Shown: positions 35,575 through 44,198, counted from the first letter of the stretch. The stretch: 64,000 nt of DNA from CAWIVJ01 sp963839525 (GCA_963839525.1 CAWIVJ010000023.1:107086-171085), one strand, 5' to 3'. A program made the numbers and translations. Notes: generated by a model not told the origin, from the letters alone.

Positions 35575-36836
35575 ATGAGAATATTAGAATTTATATTTAA
35601 AAGGACGGGGTTGTTTAAAGGCAAAACAATTTCTGCTACAAAGAAAATTATGAAAAATTAATGCAAAGTGGATCGTACAAAAAACTTGTGGAAAAAAAAT
35701 ATTTGATTCCACACGAGGAAATTTAAAACATTTTTGAAAATGCTTAAAAAGTAATAAAGCCTCATTATAGATTTTATATCATATCCCTATGAATGGTCTT
35801 TTTCAATGCTAAAAGATGCAGCATTATTAACTTTAAAAATTCAAAAACTCGCAATTGAACATGATATGAACTTAAAAGACGCAAGTGCTTATAACATTCA
35901 GTTTAAAAATGGAAAACCTGTTTTTATTATACATTTTCTTTAGAAAATTTATTGAAAAACCTTGGATTGCCAATGCTCAATTTTGCAGACATTTTTTAGC
36001 TCCGCTTTTATTAGCCTCTTATTTAGATATTAGATTAATAAACTATTAAAAGATAATATTGACGGTATTCCACTTGATTTAACCTCAATCTTTTACCCTT
36101 TAAAAGAAATTAAATCCTTCTATTTACATGCACATTCATCTAGAGTACCAAACAATGGAAAAAGATGAAAATGATTAAAAAGTTGCAATAAAAGAGATTA
36201 AGATGTCAAGATTCCAACAACTTGCAATGTCGGATAACTTAAAAACGCTTGTGGAATCGTTAAAATGGCAGCCAAAATCAAAAGGAACTGAATGGGGTGA
36301 GATATTACACTTTCTCAAATTATTCAGACGAAGCGATGCAAAATAAAAAAGACATATTAAGGAATTTTTTGAAAAAATTAATGCCTAAAACCTGTTGGGA
36401 TATGGGAGCAAACAATGGTTTTTTTACAAGGATTGCATCCGAAAAAAATATTCAAAGTGTGGCATTCGACATTGATCCAATTGCGGTTGAAAAGAATTAT
36501 TTGCAAATTAAAGATAAAAATAAGAAAAACCTACTTCCTTTGATTATGGATTTAACCAACCCAAGCCCTTCGATTGGTTGGAATTGTCAGGAAAGAGATT
36601 CTCTTACCTCAAGAAATAAAGTTGATGTTGCAATGGGGCTTGCTTTAGTTCAACATTTGGCGATTTCAAAAACTTACTTGAATCATATGCAAAGTTTTAG
36701 TAATATTTCAAATTTAATTATAGGAATTTTTACCCAAAGCAGATTAAAGTTCAAATCGTCCTATGAAAGAGAAGATATTTTCAAAGATATAAAAATTGGT
36801 TTTGAAAAAGATTCGGGAAATATTTTAATTAATTAG
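35575..36836 (+). pseudogene. NoeA-like SAM-dependent methyltransferase gene, multiply frameshifted
   Basis: Pieces of one protein can be read in changing frames: 'CYKENYEKLMQSGSYKKLVEKK' (about 35616-35680), 'FISYPYEWSFSMLKDAALL' (from about 35772), 'KPWIANAQFCRHFLAPLLLA', 'DNIDGIPLDLTSIFYPLK', then a long open frame from 36297 with a methyltransferase fold ('CWDMGANNGFFTRIAS', 'SVAFDIDPIAVEKNY'). This order matches the NoeA-type class I methyltransferases. At least five one-base indels are needed to join it; start position is uncertain. With the sulfatase-like and DPGTG genes it forms a surface-polymer modification cluster. Confidence 0.6.
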
Positions 36837-36890
36837 AAAGAAAAAAATATTAAATTTAAAGAACTATATACATTTTCTCAAAAAAGTAAA

Positions 36891-36912
36891 GTAGGTGGGC
36901 TTACCAGCCTAA
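36891..36912 (+). repeat. REP-like palindrome (GTAG head)
   Basis: GTAG-GTGGGCTTACCAGCCTAA: GTAG head with an imperfect stem, 27 bp before a second palindrome in the opposite orientation. Confidence 0.65.
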
Positions 36913-36938
36913 TAACATAAAGTAAAATAACTCATTCC

Positions 36939-36963
36939 GCATGGGCAAGTATGCCCACCTTAC
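36939..36963 (-). repeat. REP-like palindrome
   Basis: On the minus strand GTAA-G-GTGGGCAT-ACTT-GCCCAT: the same loop as the RAYT-flanking REPs with GTGGGC in place of GTCGGGC. With 36891-36912 it makes an inverted REP pair. Confidence 0.7.
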
Positions 36964-37001
36964 TAATTAAATAAATTTAAGCTACATTTTTTAGTAGCCA
37001 A

Positions 37002-37033
37002 GTTCTGAATCCGACTATTATCCGGGGTATTTT
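37002..37033 (+). repeat. Degraded copy of the tRNA-Arg 3' end
   Basis: GTTCTGAATCCGACTATT then ATCCGGGGTATTT matches the T arm and acceptor end of the tRNA at 33281-33354 (GTTCGAATCCAATCCGGGGTATTT) with a few changes and an insertion. Such copies can mark the far end of an element integrated at a tRNA gene. Confidence 0.45.
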
Positions 37034-37036
37034 TTA

Positions 37037-37312
37037 TTAGTGCTTTTTAATATAACCGCGAACTGTCCAATGAATAGCAAGAGCCGGAACCAAGAACAAA
37101 AATATAAGAATAGTTTTTATTAAACCTACAAAACCAACCCACAAGTTATAATAAACTTCCGTACTTATGCCAAGATTTATTTGATAGAAATTTGCCAAAA
37201 TACATTTGCATGGCATATATATGAGAGTAGCTATGATAAGAAAAATAAGACCGATGAAAAAGCATTTATAAAAAATATTTCGCAAGACAATAAGATTTTC
37301 TTTAGTTTCCAT
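37037..37312 (-). CDS. Small membrane protein, 91 aa (DUF6868-like)
   Basis: Two hydrophobic segments (residues about 14-35 and 66-83) with 'NLWVGFVGLIKTILIFLFLVPALAIHWTVRGY' near the end resemble the small DUF6868-type membrane proteins of unknown function. I set the start at 37312 because AAAGGAGG lies about eight bases before this ATG; the longer frame to 37426 has no such site. It is divergent from the next gene and ends in the degraded tRNA copy. Confidence 0.65.
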   Translation of the reverse strand: METKENLIVLRNIFYKCFFIGLIFLIIATLIYMPCKCILANFYQINLGISTEVYYNLWVGFVGLIKTILIFLFLVPALAIHWTVRGYIKKH

Positions 37313-37516
37313 AAAATTTTCCTCCTTTTGATTTCTTATAATCGGTACAAAATTTAATTTTTTTAAATTCTCTATATGGGTAAAAGATTTAATTAAACAG
37401 GCGTTTAAGAAAGTTTTTTGTAACAATTATTTAATATATATCTACTGAAATAGCAACATAATTGATTTACAAGTGTTATAATTAGCGTGAAGTTTAATAA
37501 TTTAAAGGTTATAAGA

Positions 37517-38251
37517 ATGCAAACAGCTATTGTAGGTAATAACCGGCTTTTCTTTGGTAAAGTCAAAAAAACCAAAAAAGGTAACGAATATGAGAAAAGT
37601 AATGAAGGAAAAAAAATAGTTCCTGCTGTAATTGTAGGAAGAGAAATTTTCAACACAGTTTGTAATTCTAAAAAGAACAAAAAGAAATATGCATTGTTAT
37701 ATCAAAATTTGAAAAAATATAGCAAAAAAGAAGGGCTTAATTTATCTACTGATGTGATTAAAAAGAGAGCAAAACAGGCTTTGATTGCAGGAAAAGTTTA
37801 CGATTTTGCCGGTATTGCTTTATTCGGTTTGTTGGCAGGAATAATAATAGATGCTATTACGAATTCAACCAGAAGAAAAGATTCCGACGATTTTCAACAA
37901 ACAAGAAAAGTTCCTGAAAAAACAAATAAAGGTAAGAAAATTGGAGCTGGAATAGGCTTGGGTTTAGGTGGTATTTCCGCTTTAAGGGCTTGGTATAAAG
38001 GAACACATAAAAGAATAATAGTAGAAAATAATAGTAAATTAGCAGAAAAAATTTCTTCCCCCTCAGTAGAGATAAAAGTCATTAAAAAAGCCTTAACAGG
38101 GAAACAAAAAATTATGATTGCTTTAGGTATTCCTTTAATAACAGCATTATGTACTGCTTACGCTGCAATTTATGATTATGCGGTAAATAAATCCCGGGCT
38201 AAACTAACTGATAAAATTCTTGATGAAAAGGCAAAAGAAGCAATTAAATAA
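37517..38251 (+). CDS. Uncharacterised two-span membrane protein, 244 aa
   Basis: I know no family. The protein is very basic, with an N terminus 'MQTAIVGNNRLFFGKVKKTKKG', a hydrophobic segment near residues 105-120 (FAGIALFGLLAGIIID), a Gly-rich stretch (KIGAGIGLGLGGISAL) and a second span near residues 205-225 (IALGIPLITALCTAYAAI). The ATG at 37517 has AAAGG eight bases upstream and is preferred to a GTG at 37487. The N-terminal F-F-G-K is reminiscent of the SFKG motif at 45381-45815. It may be a lineage-specific envelope protein. Confidence 0.6.
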   Translation: MQTAIVGNNRLFFGKVKKTKKGNEYEKSNEGKKIVPAVIVGREIFNTVCNSKKNKKKYALLYQNLKKYSKKEGLNLSTDVIKKRAKQALIAGKVYDFAGIALFGLLAGIIIDAITNSTRRKDSDDFQQTRKVPEKTNKGKKIGAGIGLGLGGISALRAWYKGTHKRIIVENNSKLAEKISSPSVEIKVIKKALTGKQKIMIALGIPLITALCTAYAAIYDYAVNKSRAKLTDKILDEKAKEAIK

Positions 38252-38304
38252 AATATTTAAAAAACCTATTTTCACATCCTTTTACATCTTTATAAAATTT
38301 TTAC

Positions 38305-38332
38305 TTGATTGAAAATCTTGTTGTGTCATAAT
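38305..38332 (+). promoter_or_regulatory. Promoter upstream of the radical SAM gene
   Basis: TTGATT (38305-38310), 16-bp spacer and CATAAT (38327-38332), about 35 bp before the ATG at 38367. Confidence 0.55.
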
Positions 38333-38366
38333 GTAATCAAATGAATGATTTAAGGCAATATTTAAA

Positions 38367-38996
38367 ATGACAGAAGAAGACAACTTAGTTTATTTACTAG
38401 ACGGAAAAATTTACATTAATTTGACGAATAAATGTACAAATGAGTGTGTTTTTTGTATTCGTTCCTTAAAAGAGGATGTTTGCGGGAAAAATTTATGGCT
38501 CAAGAATGATAATGCAACTGCTGAGGAAGTAATTAAACAGTTAAAAGCTTTGAAAAAAGATGAAAAAGAAATTGTCTTTTGCGGCTATGGAGAACCCACA
38601 CTAAAATTGGATATCCTGAAAGAAGTCGCAAAATTTATTAAAGAAAATTATAAAAATGTAAAAATTCGCTTGAACACTAACGGTCATGCGAATTTTGTTT
38701 ATAAACGCAACATAATCCCCGAGTTTGTAGGGCTTATTGATGAAATATCAGTGAGCTTAAATGCTTCAAATGAAGAATTATATAGGGAACTTACCCAGCC
38801 GAATTTGGTTTGTGAGCATATTCTTGAGGAAGTCAAGGATTTTATCAAAAAAAGTGTTGAAGCAGGAATTTCAACAACCGCAAGTGTAGTAAGCGGTTAT
38901 AAAGGTTATGATATAAACATAAAAGAATGTGAAAAAATTGCACTGGGTACAGGTGCAAAATTCAGAGTGAGAGAATGGCTTGAACAAGGTTATTAA
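38367..38996 (+). CDS. TatD-linked-type radical SAM protein
   Basis: The 209-residue protein has the radical SAM cysteine motif C23-TNE-C27-VF-C30 and the family segments 'IYINLTNKCTNECVFCIR', 'IVFCGYGEPTLKLDILKEVAKFIKE', 'RLNTNGHANF' and 'LIDEISVSLNA'. This matches the short radical SAM family often found fused to or beside TatD DNases (TIGR04038); no TatD gene is in this window. Substrate is unknown. The Shine-Dalgarno sequence is weak. A REP palindrome separates it from the downstream synthetase gene. Confidence 0.85.
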   Translation: MTEEDNLVYLLDGKIYINLTNKCTNECVFCIRSLKEDVCGKNLWLKNDNATAEEVIKQLKALKKDEKEIVFCGYGEPTLKLDILKEVAKFIKENYKNVKIRLNTNGHANFVYKRNIIPEFVGLIDEISVSLNASNEELYRELTQPNLVCEHILEEVKDFIKKSVEAGISTTASVVSGYKGYDINIKECEKIALGTGAKFRVREWLEQGY

Positions 38997-39012
38997 ATAA
39001 ATGGAAAGTAAT

Positions 39013-39037
39013 GTAGGGTGGGTTTCCTAACCCGCCG
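39013..39037 (+). repeat. GTAG-headed REP palindrome
   Basis: GTAG-GGTGGGTTTCCTAACCCGCC: GTAG head with a GGGTT/AACCC stem, between the radical SAM and synthetase genes. Confidence 0.75.
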
Positions 39038-39061
39038 AATATAAATAGAAAGGCAGACAAA

Positions 39062-41227
39062 ATGTTAAAAGAACAATTAGACAAAATTATGAGACCTAAG
39101 TCAATAGCAGTTGTAGGAGCTTCAACAAAACCTGCAACTATTGGTTCTGAACTTATGCAAAGATTAAGAGATTACAAATTTAATGGAAATATTTATCCTG
39201 TTAATCCAAAGGGCGGAATTATTGAAGGTTTTCAAGCTTATACAAATGTTTTAGAAATACCAGGCGATGTTGATTTCGCAGTAATCATAATTCCTCAAAA
39301 ATTTGTTTTAGATACTTTAAATCAGTGTAATCAAAAAGGTATTAAAGGAATTTGTATAATTTCAGCAGGTTTTAAAGAATCAGGTGCTGAAGGTGCTCAA
39401 GCTGAAAAAGATTTGGTTGCAAAATTAAAAGAATACGGTATGAGATGTGTTGGACCGAACTGTTTGGGCGTTTTAAATACTCATCCTGACGTTAGAATGG
39501 ATGCAACTTTTGCTGAAGCTTTGCCTGAGCGTGGAAACATTGGCTTTGTTTCACAATCAGGTGCTTTAGGCGGCGGTATTTTAAATATCTTAAAAGATTT
39601 AAATGTTGGTTTCGCTCAATTTATATCAATTGGTAATCAGGCTGATATTAACGCTGAAACAGCTATGGAGTATTGGGAAAATGATGACGATGTTCAGCAA
39701 ATTCTTTTGTATATGGAATCAATTACTAATCCTGACAACTTCAGAAAATTAGCTACAAGAATTTCAAAGAAAAAACCTATTTTAGCCCTTAAAGCAGGTC
39801 GTTCTGCTGCGGGAGCTTCTGCGGCATCTTCTCATACGGGTTCCTTGGCGGGTGCTGATAAAGCGGCTAATGCTTTATTAATGCAGTCAGGCGTGATAAG
39901 AGAATATTCTTTGAAAAATTTATTCTCGACTGCAAAAGTTTTCGCTAACTGCCCTATTCCAAAAGGTGATAGAGTTGCAATTATCACTAACTCAGGCGGT
40001 CCAGGTATCATGGCTACAGATGCTGTTTGTGAATACGGTTTGCAAATGGCGCAAATTTCAGATAAAACAAAAGAAACTTTAACCAGTTTCTTACCTGCAG
40101 CAGCAAGTGTTAAAAACCCTATAGATATGATTGCATCAGCTCCGATTGAACACTATAAGCAAACACTTGAAACAGTTATTGCTGACGAAAATGTCGATAT
40201 GATTATGGTAATTTACCTACCGTTTATGGGATTAAAAGACATTGATGTTGCTAAAGCTGTTATGGAAATCAAAAAAGTACATCCTGAGAAACCTGTTTTG
40301 GGCGTATTTATGACAGCAAGCTCATTTTTCACAGAAATTTCTAATATGGAAGTTAATATGCCGTTCTTTATGTACTCAGAAGAAGCTGCTGACGGTTTCC
40401 AAAGATTAAATCAACAAAGACTCTGGATGCAAAGACCTGAAGGCAAAGCTCCTTGTTATGATGTAAATAAGGCGGAGGTTCAAAAGATTATTAGGAAATC
40501 TATTTCAGAAGGTCGTGATCAGTTAACAACATTAGAAAGTATCGACGTTCTTAATGCTTACGGCATCAGAGCCTGCAAATACGGTCTTGCGACATCAAAG
40601 CAGCAAGCAATAAGTATTGCTGATTCCATTGAATATCCTGTTGTTATGAAAATGACTTCAAAAACAACTTCACACAAGACGGATGTAGGCGGTGTTATCG
40701 TTAATATTCAATCTCCTGAACAATTAGGTGAAGAATACGATGCTTTAATGGAAAGACTTGAAAAAGCAGGACTTTTGGAAGGTCTTGAAGGTGTCATTAT
40801 TCAAGAAATGGTGAAAGGAAACCGTGAAATGGTTTGCGGTATTGCAACAGACCCTCAATACGGACCAATGATGATGTTTGGTCTGGGCGGAGTTTTTATT
40901 GAGGTAATGAAAGATGTTACTTTCAGAATTGCTCCGTTAACAGATGTTGATGCTATGGAAATGATTAAGTCAGTTAAAGCTTATAAATTACTTGAGGGTG
41001 CAAGAGGAACAAAACCTGCTCAAATCGATCAAATCCAAGAAACATTGTTGAGACTGTCTCAATTGGTTAATGATTTTAAATTTATTGATGAGCTTGATAT
41101 TAACCCGTTATTAATATCTGAAAAAACCGGAGAAGGAATAGCGGTCGATGGAAGAATTAAAGTGAGAATTGCAGAAGCAAAAGAAGCTATTGACTGCTCT
41201 TGCTCTTGCGGATGCAATTGCCACTAA
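39062..41227 (+). CDS. ADP-forming acetyl/acyl-CoA synthetase, fused alpha-beta subunits
   Basis: The enzyme converts acyl-CoA, ADP and phosphate to acid, ATP and CoA, a substrate-level phosphorylation step of fermentation. The 721-residue protein begins with a CoA-binding Rossmann domain ('MRPKSIAVVGASTKPATIGSELM'), continues through succinyl-CoA-synthetase-like domains ('GFVSQSGALGGGIL', 'SSHTGSLAGADKAANALL', 'ITNSGGPGIMATDA'), and ends with an ATP-grasp domain ('VVMKMTSKTTSHKTDVGGVIVNI', 'MMFGLGGVFIEVMKDVTF'). The C terminus is an unusual cysteine-rich tail, CSCSCGCNCH. AAAGG precedes the ATG. A 46-bp perfect palindrome follows the stop. Confidence 0.93.
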   Translation: MLKEQLDKIMRPKSIAVVGASTKPATIGSELMQRLRDYKFNGNIYPVNPKGGIIEGFQAYTNVLEIPGDVDFAVIIIPQKFVLDTLNQCNQKGIKGICIISAGFKESGAEGAQAEKDLVAKLKEYGMRCVGPNCLGVLNTHPDVRMDATFAEALPERGNIGFVSQSGALGGGILNILKDLNVGFAQFISIGNQADINAETAMEYWENDDDVQQILLYMESITNPDNFRKLATRISKKKPILALKAGRSAAGASAASSHTGSLAGADKAANALLMQSGVIREYSLKNLFSTAKVFANCPIPKGDRVAIITNSGGPGIMATDAVCEYGLQMAQISDKTKETLTSFLPAAASVKNPIDMIASAPIEHYKQTLETVIADENVDMIMVIYLPFMGLKDIDVAKAVMEIKKVHPEKPVLGVFMTASSFFTEISNMEVNMPFFMYSEEAADGFQRLNQQRLWMQRPEGKAPCYDVNKAEVQKIIRKSISEGRDQLTTLESIDVLNAYGIRACKYGLATSKQQAISIADSIEYPVVMKMTSKTTSHKTDVGGVIVNIQSPEQLGEEYDALMERLEKAGLLEGLEGVIIQEMVKGNREMVCGIATDPQYGPMMMFGLGGVFIEVMKDVTFRIAPLTDVDAMEMIKSVKAYKLLEGARGTKPAQIDQIQETLLRLSQLVNDFKFIDELDINPLLISEKTGEGIAVDGRIKVRIAEAKEAIDCSCSCGCNCH

Positions 41228-41244
41228 CTTTTTTGTAAAAAGTT

Positions 41245-41290
41245 TATATTAAGGGAGGAATTTCAAATTTGAAATTCCTCCCTTAATATA
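41245..41290. repeat. 46-bp perfect palindrome after the acyl-CoA synthetase gene
   Basis: Bases 41245-41267 are the exact reverse complement of 41268-41290, with no loop. The core is AAGGGAGGAATTTC and its complement. It may terminate transcription from the left (stem with AU-rich flank) although no T run follows, or be a DNA cruciform or protein-binding site. Confidence 0.85.
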
Positions 41291-41354
41291 TTTACAAGCA
41301 TCAAAATTAATGCTAAGATAGTTTTGTTAAAATGGAATTTAAGAGGAGAAAATT

Positions 41355-41516
41355 ATGGCAAGATTAATCAGACCTACATGGGCTATCAGATGCATACAAT
41401 CAGGATGTAAAGAACTTTTTGAAGTTGTTATTTTAGAAGAAGGAAAACAGCAAGAAGTAGTTTGCCCCGCATGCGGTGAACATTATGTTTATCCCGTTTT
41501 AAAATCTGATGAGTAA
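41355..41516 (+). CDS. Small zinc-ribbon protein, 53 aa
   Basis: The frame starts MARLIRPTWAIRCIQSGCKE and contains four cysteines as C13-X4-C18 and C37-PA-C40, a zinc-ribbon arrangement, ending YPVLKSDE. GAGGAG precedes the ATG by eight bases and a TTGTTAAAAT extended -10-like box lies about 30 bp upstream. Such tiny zinc ribbons often bind RNA, DNA or a larger protein. I do not recognise the family. It is a single gene between the 46-bp palindrome and a weak ORF. Confidence 0.75.
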   Translation: MARLIRPTWAIRCIQSGCKELFEVVILEEGKQQEVVCPACGEHYVYPVLKSDE

Positions 41517-41585
41517 GAAAATGAGTTTTAATTTATTAAGTCAAAAGGTATGTTTTAATGTCTTTTACTTTTTTATTTCCACGTA

Positions 41586-41816
41586 TTGCAAATGAACTCC
41601 AAAAGTTCTTTCTTAGCTTTTCTAACCATACTGACAATTTGTTTTCTAATTTTTATTTCTTTAAAAAAATTACTTATTTCTGCTCCTTTTTTAAATTTGA
41701 TTTTCGGTAAAACTGAAGAATATTCTTTTTCTAAGGGGGAAAAGCAAAATATTTATTTTTCCACCTTTAATACTTATGCGGGTTGTCAATGCCCCTATAG
41801 CTTGCATTCTAGGTAG
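41586..41816 (+). CDS. Possible small membrane protein, weak support
   Basis: A 76-codon frame with one hydrophobic segment (SFLAFLTILTICFLIFISL) and no ribosome binding site. It may be a real small envelope protein, a truncated gene or chance in AT-rich sequence. In the roughly 165 bp after it I see nothing else. Confidence 0.25.
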   Translation: MQMNSKSSFLAFLTILTICFLIFISLKKLLISAPFLNLIFGKTEEYSFSKGEKQNIYFSTFNTYAGCQCPYSLHSR

Positions 41817-41981
41817 TGAATCCAATACCTTTTTGATTTTTTTTGTGGAATAACTGGTATTATAAAAACTTTATTAATCATATCTTTTTACTATTGAAAA
41901 TTGAAACTAAATTTACATTTTTTAATGTTAAAAAAAGTTTGTTCTAAGTAAAATTGTTTTAAAGTAAAAATCAAGGAAATT

Positions 41982-42917
41982 ATGTTTTTTAACAATACAG
42001 AAAAACGCTATAATCAATACAGTGCGCATTTGAAACAGAAATTTGGCGTAAAGGTTTATAAAGTAACCCTTGATGCAGGTTTTTCCTGTCCAAATCGTGA
42101 CGGTAAAATTTCCAATGGAGGTTGTATATTTTGTGATGACGGCGGAAGTTTTTCTCAGGCTCATTCTAATTCATTAAGTATTGAAAAGCAGCTTGAAACC
42201 GGAATCGAAACTTTAACAAAACGGTTTAAAGCAAAAAAGTTTATGTCATATTTTCAAGCTTATTCAAATACTTATAAGCCTGTTAAAGAACTTGAAAAAA
42301 TTTATAAATCAGCTTTAAAAAACCCCGATATTGTAGGGATTTCAATAGGAACACGTCCCGATTGTGTTGATGAAGAAAAAATTAAGCTTATATCAAGTTT
42401 TAAAGAGGATTATTATACCTGGATTGAATATGGTTTGCAGTCTATTCATGATAAGACTTTGCAAAAGATAAACAGAGGACACGACTTTAATTGTTTCTTA
42501 AAGGCTTATGAAAAAACAAAGGAATCAGGAATAAACGTATGTGCTCACTTGATTTTAGGGCTTCCGGGAGAAACGAAAGAAGATATACTTAAAACGGCTG
42601 AAAAATTGGCTGAGATTAAAGTTGACGGAGTAAAAATACATATGCTTTGTGCTCTTAAAGGTACAAAACTTTCTAAAATGTATGAGGAAGGCAAAATTTC
42701 CTTTATGACGGAAGAAGATTATATTAAAACGGTTTGTGATTTTTTGGAAATTTTGCCTCCAGAGACAACTATTCATCGATTGGCAGGGAACGGTTTAAAG
42801 AAAAACCTTATTGCTCCCCGATGGCTTGGGAAAAAACTTGATTGCCTTAATAAAATTGACAGAGAATTGGAAAAAAGAAAATCTTATCAGGGGGTGAATT
42901 TAAAGGTAATAAGGTGA
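41982..42917 (+). CDS. TIGR01212 (YhcC-like) radical SAM protein
   Basis: The 311-residue protein has the unusual spaced cysteine motif C36-X11-C48-X2-C51 ('FSCPNRDGKISNGGCIFCDDGG') and 'GTRPDCVDEEKI', 'WIEYGLQSIHDKTLQKINRGHDF', 'LILGLPGETKEDILKTA' that define TIGR01212. The family is widespread; its reaction is not firmly established from sequence. AAGGA lies four bases before the ATG. It is followed by an intergenic repeat and by smpB. Confidence 0.9.
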   Translation: MFFNNTEKRYNQYSAHLKQKFGVKVYKVTLDAGFSCPNRDGKISNGGCIFCDDGGSFSQAHSNSLSIEKQLETGIETLTKRFKAKKFMSYFQAYSNTYKPVKELEKIYKSALKNPDIVGISIGTRPDCVDEEKIKLISSFKEDYYTWIEYGLQSIHDKTLQKINRGHDFNCFLKAYEKTKESGINVCAHLILGLPGETKEDILKTAEKLAEIKVDGVKIHMLCALKGTKLSKMYEEGKISFMTEEDYIKTVCDFLEILPPETTIHRLAGNGLKKNLIAPRWLGKKLDCLNKIDRELEKRKSYQGVNLKVIR

Positions 42918-42974
42918 CAGGGTGATAAGGTTATCAGTTATGCCAAATTTTTCACCTTATAAGCTTATAACCTT
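42915..42974. repeat. Intergenic inverted repeat before smpB
   Basis: GGTGACAGGGTGATAAGGTTATCAG on one side faces CACCTTATAAGCTTATAACC on the other; the arms show the same GGTGAta/taTCACC style as the flagellar junction repeats. It overlaps the end of the radical SAM gene and ends 5 bp before the smpB -10 box. Confidence 0.55.
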
Positions 42975-42976
42975 CA

Positions 42977-42985
42977 TGTTATAAT
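42977..42985 (+). promoter_or_regulatory. Extended -10 box directly before smpB (leaderless-type)
   Basis: TGTTATAAT is followed by six bases (CGATTT) and the smpB ATG, with no ribosome binding site between. Confidence 0.6.
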
Positions 42986-42991
42986 CGATTT

Positions 42992-43438
42992 ATGAACAAA
43001 AAAGTTATAACGACAAATAAAAAAGCCTATCATGATTATACAATTTTTGATAAATTTACTGCAGGAATTGTGCTTACCGGCACAGAAATTAAATCTATTC
43101 GTAAAGGTGCTGTAAATTTAAAAGACAGCTTTGCGAAGATTGAGGACGGAGAAATTTTCCTGTATAAATGCCATATTTCACAATATGAACAAGGAAACCG
43201 CTATAATCATGAACCGGAGCGCACAAGAAAACTTCTTTTAAATAAAAAAGAAATCTTAAAAATGTTGGGTAAAATCAAAAAAGAAAGTTATACAATTGTT
43301 CCGCTTGAGCTTTTTTTAACAAAAGGAATTGCAAAACTTGAAGTAGGTTTAGCAAAGGGTAAAAAGCTTCATGATAAACGTGAAGATATTGCAAAGAAAA
43401 CTCAGAAAAGAGATATGGAACGTGCTATGAAAAAGTAA
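42992..43438 (+). CDS. smpB: SsrA-binding protein SmpB
   Basis: SmpB binds tmRNA and delivers it to stalled ribosomes for trans-translation. The 148-residue protein contains the family segments 'NKKAYHDYTIFDKFTAGIVLTGTEIKSIRKG', 'LKDSFAKIEDGEIFLYKCHISQYEQGN' and the basic C-terminal tail 'GKKLHDKREDIAKKTQKRDMERAMK'. There is no Shine-Dalgarno sequence; an extended -10 box lies six bases before the ATG. No tmRNA gene is visible in the window. Confidence 0.97.
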   Translation: MNKKVITTNKKAYHDYTIFDKFTAGIVLTGTEIKSIRKGAVNLKDSFAKIEDGEIFLYKCHISQYEQGNRYNHEPERTRKLLLNKKEILKMLGKIKKESYTIVPLELFLTKGIAKLEVGLAKGKKLHDKREDIAKKTQKRDMERAMKK

Positions 43439-43467
43439 CACAATCTAGAGGAACGAATTTTAGGAAT

Positions 43468-43502
43468 GTGTCATTGCGAGGAGCATAGCGACGCGGCAAT
43501 CC
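43468..43502 (+). repeat. Dispersed repeat of the GTCATTGCGAGGAGC type
   Basis: GTCATTGCGAGGAGC-ATAGCGACGC-GGCAATCC resembles intergenic palindromic repeats of this wording seen in many bacterial genomes; GATTGCC(GC)/GC..CAAT(GAC) arms can pair. Only one copy is in this window. Confidence 0.55.
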
Positions 43503-43582
43503 AAAATAAAAATAATCTTAATGTAATAAATTTTAAAATAATTTTTTTGTTATATAATTGAATAAAAAGGGAGTAGGGAAAA

Positions 43583-44143
43583 ATGCATAATAAAAAAGAT
43601 ATTGAAAAAAACTTAATTGAATTTAATTATTTTATAGATGAAGAAACATTAAATAATTTTATTAAAAACTGGAAAATTGACCCTATTTATGAAGATGAAG
43701 ACGGGGTTGAATTCTTTGATAATATGGCAATAACCAAGCTTAAAAAAGGAATCAGTTTAAAATCTCAAGGTTATACAACTGAACAAATAATTTATCATAT
43801 AAACAAGCTTTTACCTGAAAAATTGGCAAAAGAGAGTGAAAAAAAACTTCCTTCAGAAAAAATTATTCAAACAGAAACAGGTGAATTAAAAAATGTAACA
43901 ATAGATGTAACGCATCAGACTTTGCAAATGCTTGCTGATACTGTTGCAGAGAAAATTACGTCAGGAATTAAAACACAATTACTTGAAGATAACTCTTTGA
44001 AGAAAGATAATGAGGCGCTTTCTCAAAAAGTGGAAGAGTTATCTGAGGATAATAAAAAACTTGCACTGCGAGTAGAAGAATTAGAGCAGGCAAGAAGACG
44101 TTCTTTGATTAATTTTGAATATTTTCGCAAGTTTTTTAATTAA
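43583..44143 (+). CDS. MerR-like or coiled-coil protein, 186 aa, unknown role
   Basis: Residues about 20-75 ('FIDEETLNNFIKNWKIDPIYEDEDGVEFFDNMAITKLKKGISLKSQGYTTEQIIYHINKL') look like a winged HTH of MerR style. Residues about 135-175 form a clear coiled coil with repeated L and E/K ('VEELSEDNKKLALRVEELEQ'). It could be a DNA-binding regulator or structural protein similar to small MerR-family proteins found in phages and plasmids. GGGAG/AGGG lies just before the ATG. It is alone between a dispersed repeat and the rplU leader. Confidence 0.6.
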   Translation: MHNKKDIEKNLIEFNYFIDEETLNNFIKNWKIDPIYEDEDGVEFFDNMAITKLKKGISLKSQGYTTEQIIYHINKLLPEKLAKESEKKLPSEKIIQTETGELKNVTIDVTHQTLQMLADTVAEKITSGIKTQLLEDNSLKKDNEALSQKVEELSEDNKKLALRVEELEQARRRSLINFEYFRKFFN

Positions 44144-44169
44144 AATATTAAATATTTTTAAACCTTATA

Positions 44170-44198
44170 TTGACAAGTAACTTTTAGCTTGCGATAAT
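44170..44198 (+). promoter_or_regulatory. Consensus promoter of the rplU-rpmA operon
   Basis: TTGACA (44170-44175), 17-bp spacer, GATAAT (44193-44198). A second TATAAT follows at 44211. The leader to the rplU ATG is about 250 nt and contains the first copy of the duplicated RNA element. Confidence 0.75.

Noticed and set aside
37405..37680. 91-codon minus-strand frame, hydrophobic
   Set aside because: It lies opposite the N-terminal part of the 244-aa gene, whose ribosome binding site is better.
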